A DNA stretch of 47,887 nt from CAYYJM01 sp964471755 (GCA_964471755.1 CAYYJM010000012.1:1-47887); one strand, 5' to 3'; shown: positions 33,086 through 42,167, numbered from the stretch's first letter. Numbers and translations are program-made. The notes: generated by a model not told the origin, from the letters alone.

Positions 33086-34930
33086 TCAGCCGGCCAGTTT
33101 CTTGACCGCCTCCACGATGTGGTCGGCGTCGATGCCCGCGGCAGCGAGCAGTTCCGCTGGCGTCGCCGAGCCCGGAATCTTCGTCGGGGCCAGCTTCACC
33201 ACGTTCAGACTCGTCGGCCCACCGACGAACGCCTCCAGGACGGCATCGCCCAGACCGCCTTCCGGCCAGTGATCCTCGACGACGATCAGCTTGCCGCCGC
33301 AATCCTTCGCGGCCTGGTGCAGCGTCGCCCTGTCGATCGGCTTGACCGAGTAGGCGTCGATGACTCGGATGGCGATACCCGTCGCCTTGAGCTTCTCGTA
33401 AGCCTTGAGCGTCTCGTGCAGCGTGATGCCGGCCGCGATGACGGCGACCTTGTCCTGGCCCGACGAGTGAATCACCTTGCTACCGCCGACGGTGAACTTC
33501 TCCGTCGGCGGGTAGATCACCGTGGTCTTCTCGCGCGTCGTACGAATGTAGCTGATCCCCTTCAGGCCGGCCATCGCCGCGACGAGTTGCACCGTCTGGT
33601 TCGGGTCACAGGGATACAGAACGGTGCTGTCGCACACGGCCCGCATCATGGCCAGGTCTTCCAGGGCCATCTGCGACGGGCCGTCCTCGCCGATCGAGAC
33701 GCCGGCGTGCGAACCGGACAGGTGGATCGTCGCGTTCGAGATGGTGCCCATGCGGATCTGGTCGAACGCGCGAGTGAAGAACGCGGCGAACGTCGAGGCG
33801 AACGCCTTCTTGCCCAGCACGCCGAAGCCGACGGCCGCCGAGACCAGCTGCTGTTCGGAGATGAACATCTCGAAGAAGCGTTGCGGAAAGGCTTTCTTGA
33901 ACTCGTCGGCGTGAGTCGAGTTGGACACCTCGGCATCGAGAACGACCACGTCGGGATCGGCCTTGCCCAGAGCGACGAGAGCGTCGCCGTAGGCCTTGCG
34001 GACGGCCTCCTTGCCGCCGACGGCGTAGGTCGGCAGCTCGAGCTTCGCCGGCTTCGTGGCGGCCGGCTTGCGATCTTCCGGCTTCTGCACGGCGACGGTC
34101 AGGTTCTTCTCGCCGCCGAGTTGCTTGATGGCGTCGTCGGCCATGTCGCGCGGCAGGGCCTTACCGTGCCAGCCGTCCTTGTCCTCGATCGGAGCGTAGC
34201 CATCGCCCTTCTTCGTCTTCGCGATCAGGATGATCGGCTTGCCCTTGACAGTCAGGGCCTCGGCGAAGGCCCGATCGATGGCGGCGAGGTCATGGCCATC
34301 GAGCGTGATCGCGTGCCAGCCGAAGGCGTGGAAGCGGGCGGCGTAGATCTCGCCGTGCCAGCCCAGGGCAGTCTCGCCGCGCTGGCCGAGACGGTTCATG
34401 TCGAGGATGCCGATCAGGTTGTCGAGCTGGTAGTGCGACGCCTTGTCGGCCGCCTCCCAGATGGAGCCCTCGGCGATCTCACTGTCGCCGAGGACGACCC
34501 AGACGCGGTAGGGCAGCTGATCGAGGTACTTGCCGTTGAGGGCCATGCCGACGCCAATGGGCAGACCCTGGCCGAGCGAGCCGGTAGCGACATCGACGTA
34601 GGGCAGAACGTGCGGATTGGGATGGCCTTCGAGCCGGCTGCCCTTCTTGCGGAGACTGAGCAGCTCGGCGTCGGTGATCGCGCCGGCGGCCTTGTACATG
34701 GCGTACAGAACAGGGCAGGCGTGCCCCTTGGAGAAGATGAGCCGATCGTTGTTCGGGTGGTGCGGCTGGGCCCAGTCGTACTTCAGGTAGCCGGTCATCA
34801 GGACGGCCATGAGATCGGCGGCCGACATCGACGACGTCGGGTGGCCGGAGCCGGCCGCAGTGGTGCAGCGAATGCTGTCGATGCGCAGCTGGGCAGCGAG
34901 TTCCTTCCGGGCGGTCGTTGAATCGGCCAT
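33086..34930 (-). CDS. tkt: Transketolase
   Basis: A 614-residue thiamine diphosphate enzyme, nearer in length and motifs to the short (vertebrate-like) transketolase form than to the 660-residue E. coli type. The N-terminal SKGHACPVLYAMYKAAG and the ThDP motif VLGDSEIAEGSIWEAADKAS (about 150-170) are present. The pyrimidine domain has the catalytic glutamate in FISEQQLVSAAVGFG and the HAGVSIGEDGPSQMALEDLA segment. It moves two-carbon units in the pentose phosphate and Calvin-type pathways. The ATG at 34930 is the natural start; GGAGG is 13 bases upstream, slightly far. It is followed by a long terminator. The upstream metallo-beta-lactamase gene points the same way but is 100 bases off. Confidence 0.93.
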   Translation of the reverse strand: MADSTTARKELAAQLRIDSIRCTTAAGSGHPTSSMSAADLMAVLMTGYLKYDWAQPHHPNNDRLIFSKGHACPVLYAMYKAAGAITDAELLSLRKKGSRLEGHPNPHVLPYVDVATGSLGQGLPIGVGMALNGKYLDQLPYRVWVVLGDSEIAEGSIWEAADKASHYQLDNLIGILDMNRLGQRGETALGWHGEIYAARFHAFGWHAITLDGHDLAAIDRAFAEALTVKGKPIILIAKTKKGDGYAPIEDKDGWHGKALPRDMADDAIKQLGGEKNLTVAVQKPEDRKPAATKPAKLELPTYAVGGKEAVRKAYGDALVALGKADPDVVVLDAEVSNSTHADEFKKAFPQRFFEMFISEQQLVSAAVGFGVLGKKAFASTFAAFFTRAFDQIRMGTISNATIHLSGSHAGVSIGEDGPSQMALEDLAMMRAVCDSTVLYPCDPNQTVQLVAAMAGLKGISYIRTTREKTTVIYPPTEKFTVGGSKVIHSSGQDKVAVIAAGITLHETLKAYEKLKATGIAIRVIDAYSVKPIDRATLHQAAKDCGGKLIVVEDHWPEGGLGDAVLEAFVGGPTSLNVVKLAPTKIPGSATPAELLAAAGIDADHIVEAVKKLAG

Positions 34931-35030
34931 GGCTCTGCTCTCGCCTCCTGGATGGTCCTTGGAATGAGGCTTATCCTAGGAGACGCGACGGCTCCGGGTA
35001 GGGTTGTCGCACTTCCCGGGTTCGCCCGGC

Positions 35031-36422
35031 TCACACCTCGATCACGTCGCCGAACTCCGGCAGCGTCACGTCGAGGCCGAAGCGGGCGTCGATCTTGTCG
35101 CGCAGCGGTCGCCGACCGCGATCCTCGCCGTGGGTCAGGATCACGCGCGGGCCGCTCTTCGCCATGACGCCGAGCCAGTCGAGCAGTTCCGTCTGGCCGG
35201 CATGGGCACTGAAGCCGCCCAGCGTGTTGATCTTCGCCTTGACCGCGACCGACTCACCCAGGATGGGCACCGAGCGGGCTCCGTCGATCAGCCGTCGGCC
35301 AAGCGTCCCCTCACCCTGATAGCCAACGAAGAGAACCTCGGTGCCAGGCTTCCACAGGTTGTGCCGCAGATGGTGCAGAATCCGACCGCCGGTACACATG
35401 CCCGACGCGGCCAGGATCATCATCGGCCCCCTGGTGTCGTTGAGCCGACGGGAGTCCTCGCCGGTGACGCTCAACTGCACCTCGTTCAGTTCGTTGGTCA
35501 GCTCGCCGGACTGCCACAAGGAGCGGGCCTCGGCGTCGAACAGTTCGGGATGGTGCTTGTAGACGTTCAGAGCGTCGATGGCCATCGGACTGTCGAGGTA
35601 GACCGGGAACTTGGGCAGTTCGCCCCGGCGGAACATGCCGGCGATGTGGTAGATCATGTCCTGAGCCCGGCCGATGGCGAAGACCGGGACGAGAACCTTC
35701 TCGCCGAGGGCGGCGGTACGCCGAAGGATCGTCCGCAGTTCGGTCAGCGTCTCTCGGAGCGGTCGATGGTCGCGGTCGCCGTAGGTCGATTCGAGGAAGA
35801 CGACGTCGGCTCGCGAAAACGGCTCGGGATCTTCGAGCAGCGGCGCACCACGCGGGCCGAGATCGCCGGAGAAGACGACCGTCTTCGCCTAGCCGGCCAC
35901 GGTCACGGCCAGCTGGATCGAGCCGGAGCCGAGCATGTGGCCGGCTTCCTTGATCACGGCCCGGGCACCGGGAGCCGGCTCGAACGGCTGGCCCAGCTGG
36001 ACGGTCTTGATGCGCGGCAGAATCTTCTCGACGTCCTCTGCGGTGTAGAGCGGTTCGATCGGCGGCAGATCACGGCGTTGGCGATGTCGGTTGGCCCGAT
36101 CGGCGTCGCCGGCCTGGACGTGGGCGGAGTCCTTGAGGATGAGCGCGGTCAGATCCCGCGTCGCCTCGGTGGCGAAGATCGGACCGCGAAAGCCGGCCTG
36201 GGCCAGCAACGGCAGCCGGCCGGTATGATCCAGGTGCGCGTGCGTGAGGATCACGGCATCGACCTTGCGGGCGGGGAGTTGCGACGGGATCCGGTTCTTC
36301 CGCTCGGTCTCGCGGCTTCCCTGGAACATGCCGAAGTCGATGAGCAGTCGGCCGGCCGCACACTGGACGTGGTAGGCAGAACCGGTCACCTCGCCGGCGG
36401 CACCGAGCAGCTGGATCTTCAT
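35031..36422 (-). pseudogene. Beta-CASP metallo-beta-lactamase (RNA-processing type), interrupted by in-frame TAG
   Basis: A 462-codon gene in one frame with a single amber codon at 35889-35891. The upstream part has GEVTGSAYHVQ, the zinc site THAHLDHTGRLP, and the second histidine in EAGHMLGSGS. The downstream part has the metal aspartate in FSGDLGPRG, the beta-CASP motifs VFLESTYGDRDH, VFAIGRAQDMIY, SPMAIDALNVY and AASGMCTGGRI, and the motif C histidine in GGFSAHAGQTELLDW. All active-site residues survive. Homologues are exoribonucleases or RNA 3'-end processing nucleases of the YSH1/CPSF-73 type. The TAG lies in a loop before FSGD where Q, K or E would be expected, so one base change explains it. 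Without reads I cannot decide between error, recent loss or readthrough. Confidence 0.8.
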
Positions 36423-36501
36423 GGAGGGCTTCCTCAGCGTGGAGGGTGGTCCGAACTCGAACACCAGCACTATGGTACTCGAAAGGAAGCGTCGGACCAT
36501 C

Positions 36502-38841
36502 TCAGCGACGAGACGGATTTCCTTCGAGCAGTTCAACCCATCGCTTCGGATCAGGAGGCAACTCCCGCCACCGTCGCCCGTCCCGGGCTGGAAGCAGCCG
36601 CGCTGCCGCCCCCAGGGCGATCCGCCCCGCGCGAACCGGGTCGTCTTGCTTCATCGCCCGCACGACGTGACGCACACGCTCCAGGGCCGTCTCGCGCAGC
36701 GGTGGTCGCAAGCGCACCGCCTCGGCCAGATCCTCCAGGCCGAGCCCTGGCGACAGCCCGGTCAGCCGCAACGCCCCGCGTTCCAGATACGCCGTCGCCA
36801 GAGTGGGTTCTCGGGCAATCGCCTGCGTGCAGTCCGCTACCGACTCCCGAACCCGGGCGCGACCGAGCCAGGCTCGCGCATCGCCAGGTCGTCGCGCCAG
36901 GACCGCCTCGAAGTCGGCCAGGGCTCCGCGCACGTCACTCCGCTGCCACCGGGCCTCGCCACGCAGGCGGTATGCCAGGCCGTCCTCGTCATCGAGTTTC
37001 AAGGCCAGGTCAAGATCCTCGATTGCCTGGACCGCCTCGTCCCGATCGAGGCGAATCCAGCCCCGCTCTCGATAGCCCGCCGCGTTCTTGCGATCGAGCC
37101 AGATGGCCTCATCGGCATGGGCCAGCGCCTCCATCAGCCGACCGAGACGACGCAGGATGCCGGCCCGGACTCGCTGCACGTCTGCGGATCGGCGATCGAG
37201 TGCGATGGCCCTGTCACTGTCAGCCAGCGCCTCGCGCAGGTCACCGTGCGCCGCCCTCGCCTCGGCTCGCCGACACCAACTCGCCGGTTGATCCGGTGCC
37301 AGTTTCACTGCTCGTTCCGCGTCCGCCAGGGCGGCATCGACCGCGCCGCGCTCCAGCAGCAGGTCGGAGCGTTCGCCACAGGCCAGCGCCGAGTTCGGCA
37401 CCGCCTCCAGGGCTCGACCCAGATCCCGCAAGGCCCACTCCGCCGCCTGCGCCGCGCGGAACAGACGCGCCCGCGTCACCCAGTCCGCCTCGGTTCGCGG
37501 CTCCCACCGCCCTTGCTCCTGCTTGAGAAAGCCACGGAGTTCGCCGGCCGTCACGGCATACGCGATCTGCTGCTGAGGCGGCCCTTTCCCCGCGTGCTGC
37601 CCGACGATCCGGCCACGATCATCGACGATCGCCGCTCCCTCCTCGCCGTCTGCCGGCTGGGCCTGCAAGAGCAGCACTCGTGGCGGTTCGCCCTCTTCCC
37701 GGCTCACCTTCACCGGCCCCGTCTGACGCAGTATCGTGCCCAGGTAGAGCCAGTCGAGGTCCGGCCGCGAGGCGTGCGTGATGGCGTGGAGAGGATCTCC
37801 CGGTGACGGCTCATTGTCAGCGAACGTCGCCGCCACGGCCGACTTCGGCAAGCGGTCGAGTTCGAGCAGAGCCAGGTTCCGCCGCTCGTCGCGTGCCAGC
37901 ACGATGCCCGTGGCTGGCTCGCTCTCCGCGAACGGAAACCGCACCTCGGCGGCCTTCCGATCGCGCAGCAGTTCCGAGCCGGTCAGGACGAGGCGGCGTT
38001 CGCGATCGACGATCCAGCCGCTGCCGCGCCGACGTGTCTCACGCGGCAGCACCAGCACCGTCGAGGGCAGAAACCGGCGATACACGTCTGGCCCCGCCGG
38101 CCGTTCTTCGGCCGGGATCGGCCGTTTCTTCCCGGCCCGATCCAGGAACGCGAGCAGTTCGCGTCGATCGATGAAGTAGCCGCTCCCCTGATGTTCCCAG
38201 GCGACCGCCGCGGCGATCCCCACGACCCGGCCGGCCGCGTCGAGCAGTGGCCCGCCGCTGTCTCCCTCGTTGATCGGCACCCGGGCATCGACGATCCACG
38301 CCGTCTTGGCCACCTGCTTGCCGCCGGTGAAGTAGCCGTCCCGGAGTTGCCGCACGGCACGGACCCGGCCGGACGAACGGAGCCAGAGCAGGTCCGTGTC
38401 GTACCGATTGCCGAGGGCCTGGACCCGCTCTCCCGCCTCGACGCCGCGTCCGGCGAGCGGCAGCGCCACGGTTCCTGCGGGCAGCGATTCCAGTTCGACG
38501 AGAGCCAGATCGACGCCGATCTCGCGATGCAGCACCTTGCCGGTGACGACCTGGCCCTGCTCGCGAAGTTTCGGCAGATGTTCGAGATACCAGGCCCGGC
38601 GAACCTGACCCGGAACGGGAAAGACGACCTCGACGCTATCGTTCTCGCCGACGACGTGCCAGCAGGTGACAAGCCAGCGTCGCTCGGCGTCGAGGATCCA
38701 GCCGGAGCCCTTGCCGACATCACTGGCCAGCACCCAGCCGACTGCCGGCACCGGGTCGGACCGCTCCGTCGGCGCAAGCCACGGCCGGGCCAGGGCTAGG
38801 CCGGCGAGAAGAACAGCAAGGAGTGGGAGGAGACGGCTCAT
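36502..38841 (-). CDS. Tandem trypsin-like protease (second domain inactive) with TPR repeats
   Basis: A 779-residue exported or membrane-anchored protein (hydrophobic residues 4-19). The first trypsin-like domain has a full triad: H62 in TCWHVVGEN, D111 in GVDLALVEL and S195 in NEGDSGGPLL. A second homologous domain (about 260-440) keeps the fold but has E290, N322 and E401 at the triad positions, so it cannot be a serine protease. TPR-like helical repeats run from about 450 to 720. The domain pattern suggests regulated proteolysis, with the dead copy and TPRs binding a partner. The ATG at 38841 is the first start and begins a good signal sequence, although the GAGG before it is too close for a strong ribosome site. 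It lies downstream of a 31-bp inverted repeat. Confidence 0.83.
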   Translation of the reverse strand: MSRLLPLLAVLLAGLALARPWLAPTERSDPVPAVGWVLASDVGKGSGWILDAERRWLVTCWHVVGENDSVEVVFPVPGQVRRAWYLEHLPKLREQGQVVTGKVLHREIGVDLALVELESLPAGTVALPLAGRGVEAGERVQALGNRYDTDLLWLRSSGRVRAVRQLRDGYFTGGKQVAKTAWIVDARVPINEGDSGGPLLDAAGRVVGIAAAVAWEHQGSGYFIDRRELLAFLDRAGKKRPIPAEERPAGPDVYRRFLPSTVLVLPRETRRRGSGWIVDRERRLVLTGSELLRDRKAAEVRFPFAESEPATGIVLARDERRNLALLELDRLPKSAVAATFADNEPSPGDPLHAITHASRPDLDWLYLGTILRQTGPVKVSREEGEPPRVLLLQAQPADGEEGAAIVDDRGRIVGQHAGKGPPQQQIAYAVTAGELRGFLKQEQGRWEPRTEADWVTRARLFRAAQAAEWALRDLGRALEAVPNSALACGERSDLLLERGAVDAALADAERAVKLAPDQPASWCRRAEARAAHGDLREALADSDRAIALDRRSADVQRVRAGILRRLGRLMEALAHADEAIWLDRKNAAGYRERGWIRLDRDEAVQAIEDLDLALKLDDEDGLAYRLRGEARWQRSDVRGALADFEAVLARRPGDARAWLGRARVRESVADCTQAIAREPTLATAYLERGALRLTGLSPGLGLEDLAEAVRLRPPLRETALERVRHVVRAMKQDDPVRAGRIALGAAARLLPARDGRRWRELPPDPKRWVELLEGNPSRR

Positions 38842-38890
38842 ACCTCAGCATACCACGGCGTCGGTCTGGCTTTCTTCCTTTCCGGTCTGG

Positions 38891-39002
38891 CTTTTTTGGA
38901 CTGCGGCGATCCTTCGCCGCTTTTCCTTTCTGCCTCGTCTACCTTCGTCGCCCCCCGAGTGAGACAGCCAGAGCGGCGAAGGATCGCCGCAGTCCAAAAA
39001 AG
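38891..39002. repeat. 31-bp perfect inverted repeat with 50-base spacer
   Basis: Left arm 38891-38921 and right arm 38972-39002 are exact reverse complements. Both contain ttttttgg-actgcggcgat and a near-palindromic core gcggcgatccttcgccgc. A duplicated tccggtctggctttt segment precedes the left arm. The element lies in the 272-base gap between serA (stop 39114) and the protease-TPR gene (start 38841). The spacing and exactness suggest a mobile or recombining element rather than a plain terminator, although for the leftward genes it could end serA transcription. Confidence 0.9.
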
Positions 39003-39113
39003 TTAGAACAGCAAGCCAGACGGCCATCTCTGCGCGTCTTCACTCCGCTTCAAAGGGCGTGAAAATGATCGCGTAACGGCATGACGTCTCCTCCCGGCGG
39101 GCCGATCACCCGC

Positions 39114-40733
39114 TTATCCGAACCACGGAGGCATCTCGCCGGCCGGCGGCAGCTTCACCAGGTTCACGCTGGTGATCTGCGGATGCTTGCGCACCTCAGC
39201 CAGCGCCGCCTCGGCCGGCAGACTGTCCAGGTTCAGCACCGCGATCGCCTCGCCGCCCGGCTGCTGACGGCCAACCGTCATCTGCGCGATGTTCACCTGG
39301 TGCTTGCCGAAGATCGTCCCGATGAAACCGATCAGGCCCGGCACGTCGCGATGGCTGAACAGGAGCATCACGCCATCCAGGTACGATTCCAGCCGATTCC
39401 CGCCGAGCTGCACCAGCCGCAGGTACTGGTCGCCGAACAGCGTCCCCGCCGCGACGACGGTCCCCTTGGCCGTCTGAGCCTCGGTCCGCAGCAGGGTCGC
39501 GAAGTCGCCCGGTTGCAGCGTCGTTTCCTCGCTGATGACCAGGCCGCGTTCCTTGGCCAGGACCATGGCGTTGACGATGTTCACCGGCAGATCGAGCTGT
39601 CCTTCGAGCAGGCCGGCCGTGAACGCCGCCGTGATGAGCCGGGTCGATTTGCCGGCCAGGTCGCCCCGGTACGACACAGTCGCCTTCTGGATCGGCCCAT
39701 CGGCCATCTGAGCCTGGAGCAGACCCAGACGTCGGGCCAGGTCCACCGCCAGACGCAGGCCCTCCAGCTCCGAGCGATCCACCGCCGCCAGGTTGACCGC
39801 GAACCCGACCACTCCCTTGGTCAGGTACTCGATCAGCAACTGGGCCGCCTCCAGTGCGACCGACGTCTGCGCCTCGACGGTCGAGGCTCCGAGATGCGGC
39901 GTGACGACGACGTTCGGCAGGCCGACGAGCGGATAGCCCGGCGGCGTCGGTTCCGTGGCGAAGACGTCCAGTGCCGCCCCGGCCAGGTGCTTGCTGTTGA
40001 GCGCCGCCAGCAGAGCGTCCTCGTTGATGATGCCGCCCCGGGCGCAGTTGAGGATTCGGGCTCCCTTCGGCAAGAGCGCGATCTGCTTCTCGCCGATCAG
40101 GTCGCGCGTCTCATCGGTCAGCGGCGTGTGGACCGTCAGGAAGTCGCAGCGTGGCAGCAGCGCCTCCAGCGACGGCAGCACCTCGATGCCGACCTGCCCG
40201 GCCGTGCCCGGCGGCAGGAACGGATCGAAGCCGACGACCTTCATATCAAGGCCGGCACAGCGCTTCGCCACCTCGCGACCGATGCGGCCCAGGCCGACGA
40301 CGCCGATCGTCTTACCGGCGAGCTGGGTGCCGAGGAACTTGCTCCGCTCCCACTTTCCGGTTCGCATGCTGGCGTCGGCCGCGGCGGTGTGTCGGGCCAG
40401 GGCGAGCAGCAGCGCGATGGTCTGCTCGGCCGTGCTGACCGTGTTGCCGCTCGGCGTGTTCATGACCAGGATGCCCTTGCGAGTCGCCGCTCCGACATCG
40501 ATGGTATCGACGCCGACACCGGCCCGCACGATGACCCGCAGTTTACCGGGATCTTCCAGCATCGCCGCCGTCACCTTCGTCGCACTGCGAACGATCAGAC
40601 CATCGGCAGCGCGCATCGCCTGGAGCAACTCGTCGCCCTTGAGTCCTTCACGAACGTCCAGTTCCAGACCGGCCTGTCGCATCAGATCGAGGCCCTGAGC
40701 CTCGAGTTTGTCGGCTACGAATACGCGTGGCAT
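39114..40733 (-). CDS. serA: D-3-phosphoglycerate dehydrogenase
   Basis: A 539-residue long-form SerA, the first enzyme of serine synthesis (3-phosphoglycerate to phosphohydroxypyruvate, NAD-dependent). The NAD motif is in IGVVGLGRIGREVA (about 146-158). The active-site arginine is in LNCARGGIINE, the glutamate in VFATEPTPPG, and the histidine in VTPHLGASTVE. After the catalytic region an allosteric substrate-binding domain and a C-terminal ACT domain (about 465-539, starting near LLFSHRDVPGLIGFIG) follow, so feedback control by serine is likely. The start is taken at the ATG at 40733, giving the usual MPRVFVADKL; an ATG at 40748 would add five residues. A stable palindrome stands 24 bases upstream of the longer start's -1 side. 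Confidence 0.93.
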   Translation of the reverse strand: MPRVFVADKLEAQGLDLMRQAGLELDVREGLKGDELLQAMRAADGLIVRSATKVTAAMLEDPGKLRVIVRAGVGVDTIDVGAATRKGILVMNTPSGNTVSTAEQTIALLLALARHTAAADASMRTGKWERSKFLGTQLAGKTIGVVGLGRIGREVAKRCAGLDMKVVGFDPFLPPGTAGQVGIEVLPSLEALLPRCDFLTVHTPLTDETRDLIGEKQIALLPKGARILNCARGGIINEDALLAALNSKHLAGAALDVFATEPTPPGYPLVGLPNVVVTPHLGASTVEAQTSVALEAAQLLIEYLTKGVVGFAVNLAAVDRSELEGLRLAVDLARRLGLLQAQMADGPIQKATVSYRGDLAGKSTRLITAAFTAGLLEGQLDLPVNIVNAMVLAKERGLVISEETTLQPGDFATLLRTEAQTAKGTVVAAGTLFGDQYLRLVQLGGNRLESYLDGVMLLFSHRDVPGLIGFIGTIFGKHQVNIAQMTVGRQQPGGEAIAVLNLDSLPAEAALAEVRKHPQITSVNLVKLPPAGEMPPWFG

Positions 40734-40762
40734 ATCTCTCACTTTCATGGATGGTGAAGACT

Positions 40763-40833
40763 GGCGAGCCCCCCACGAAAGTGGGGGGAGTTTACAGGGC
40801 GGGAACTCCCCCCACTTTCGTGGGGGGCTCGCC
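40763..40833. repeat. Second copy of the 36-bp palindrome family
   Basis: A 30-bp perfect inverted repeat (40763-40792 and 40804-40833) around an 11-base loop. It is almost identical to 22551-22621, with differences only in the loop (cggac versus cggga). It lies 30 bases upstream of the serA ATG at 40733, in the gap behind the class V aminotransferase. In the mRNA it would form a very stable hairpin close to the serA start. Confidence 0.95.
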
Positions 40834-40854
40834 TTTCACGCCGACTGCCGTCGA

Positions 40855-40887
40855 AGACTCCCCCGGCTTTCGCCGGGGGCTCGCCTG
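40855..40887. repeat. Related short hairpin with the same GGGGGCTCGCC end
   Basis: The segment gactcccccggctttcgccgggggctcgcctg shares the actccccc...gggggctcgcc frame of the neighbouring palindrome but has a ggctttcgcc core instead. It lies 20 bases before the aminotransferase stop (40907). It is probably a diverged family member, in tandem as at 22646-22686. Confidence 0.75.
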
Positions 40888-40906
40888 TCGGATCGTTCGC
40901 CGGGAC

Positions 40907-42043
40907 TTATCCCGCCGCCAGGGCTCGTTGAAACGCCGTCACGCCGGCTCCCAGTTCGACCGGTTGCCCCATCTCCGCCAGCACCAGTTCCAGACCGGAG
41001 ATGGCCGCCAGGATGTCGAACGGATCGACGAAGCCCATGTGCGACAGGCGGATGATCTTGCCCTTGAGCGTGTCCTGACCATTGGCCAGCTTCAGGTTGT
41101 ACTGCTTCTCCAGCTTCGACAGGATCGCACCGCTCTCGACCCCATCGGGCGGAGCGAAGACCGTCATGCCGCCACCGGGCCGCTCGGCGAACAGCTTCAG
41201 CCCCAGCGCCGTGATCGCCGCCCGACACGCCGTCGCCAGCCGGGCGTGCCGTGCCCAGACGTTCTCGATTCCCTCGGTCCGAAGCCGTTTCAGGCTCTTG
41301 ACCAGGGCCCGGATCAACGTGTTCGCCGGCGTGTACGGCGTGTCGAATTCCTTGATCTTGTCGAGATACTTGCGCAGGTCGAAGTAGAACGTCCGGGCCT
41401 GCGTGTTGGCATGGATCGCCTTCGCTCCCTTGTCGCTGATCGAGACAAACGCCAGGCCGGGCGGCAGCATCAGGGCCTTCTGCGAGCCGGCCACGCAGAG
41501 ATCGACCCCCCACTCGTCCGTCCGGCACGGCACCGCACCCAGACCGCTGATCGCATCGACGATCAGCACGGCCGGCGTCTTCGCCACGAGTTTGCCGTAG
41601 GCCTCGATGTCGTTGACCACGCCGGTCGCCGTCTCGCTCAGGGTGGCGCAGACGCCGACCGCATCGGGATGCTGTCGCAGTGCCTCGGCCAGCTGCTCCG
41701 GCGTGACGGCCTGGCCATACGGACACGTCACGCTGACGACCTCGACGCCCATCGCCCTGGCAATGTTGCGCCAGCGTTCGCCCCAGCGGCCAGCGATCAG
41801 GCAGATGGCCTTCGAGCCGGCCGGGAACGTACTGGCGACGGCCGCCTCCATGCCGCCAGTGCCGGAACAGGTGATCGTGACGACCGGGTTCTTCGTGCAG
41901 TAGACGTGTTGCAGATCCTCAGTGGCGGACTGCAGCGCCTGCTTGAACTCCGGCGAGCGGTGAAAAAAGACGGGCCGGGCCAGTTCCAGGAGCGTCTCCT
42001 CGGGGACCGGCGTCGGGCCAGGCGTCAGCAGACGGTACTTCAT
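40907..42043 (-). CDS. Class V aminotransferase (alanine-glyoxylate / serine-pyruvate / phosphoserine type)
   Basis: A 378-residue PLP enzyme starting MKYRLLTPGPTPVPEETLLE. The PLP lysine is K189 in VAGSQKALMLPPGLAFVSIS. The cofactor aspartate lies in LIVDAISGLGAVP, and CSGTGGMEAAVASTF binds the phosphate. Its upstream position in the same direction as serA is suggestive of a serine pathway, in which such enzymes can act as phosphoserine, serine-glyoxylate or serine-pyruvate aminotransferase. Context favours serine metabolism, but the reaction is not proven. The ATG at 42043 follows GAGGTC at a distance; 96 upstream in-frame codons are not protein-like. A palindromic element separates it from serA. 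Confidence 0.88.
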   Translation of the reverse strand: MKYRLLTPGPTPVPEETLLELARPVFFHRSPEFKQALQSATEDLQHVYCTKNPVVTITCSGTGGMEAAVASTFPAGSKAICLIAGRWGERWRNIARAMGVEVVSVTCPYGQAVTPEQLAEALRQHPDAVGVCATLSETATGVVNDIEAYGKLVAKTPAVLIVDAISGLGAVPCRTDEWGVDLCVAGSQKALMLPPGLAFVSISDKGAKAIHANTQARTFYFDLRKYLDKIKEFDTPYTPANTLIRALVKSLKRLRTEGIENVWARHARLATACRAAITALGLKLFAERPGGGMTVFAPPDGVESGAILSKLEKQYNLKLANGQDTLKGKIIRLSHMGFVDPFDILAAISGLELVLAEMGQPVELGAGVTAFQRALAAG

Positions 42044-42101
42044 CGACGAAACGACCTCGCAGGTAGGACCGGGTCGCGTCCACCGCACCCGGTTCGTTCC
42101 T

Positions 42102-42107
42102 ATTCTA
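42102..42107 (-). promoter_or_regulatory. Candidate -10 of the aminotransferase-serA unit
   Basis: On the minus strand the hexamer TAGAAT occurs 58 bases upstream of the aminotransferase start. A matching -35 is not evident. It would serve aminotransferase and, through the palindrome, possibly serA. Weak evidence. Confidence 0.3.
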
Positions 42108-42167
42108 GCGAGAAAATGAAAGTGGACACCACGATCGTGGATGACCTGCCCTGAATGCCGGGTTGGC

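Noticed and set aside
33119..34921. 600-codon open frame on the + strand opposite transketolase
   Set aside because: The minus strand encodes a full transketolase with all motifs; this is its antisense shadow.
35889..35891. TAG as a pyrrolysine or selenocysteine codon
   Set aside because: Selenocysteine uses TGA, not TAG. Pyrrolysine genes are not evident and the family is not known to use it. Error or recent mutation is simpler.
39081..40757. 558-codon open frame on the + strand opposite serA
   Set aside because: Antisense shadow of a clear SerA with NAD and ACT domains.
42129..42140. Palindrome ccacgatcgtgg, with a related ccacgttgatcgtgg at 45874-45888, flanking the DUF1501 unit
   Set aside because: Both are short and imperfectly related; a common origin or operator role is not supported beyond chance similarity.
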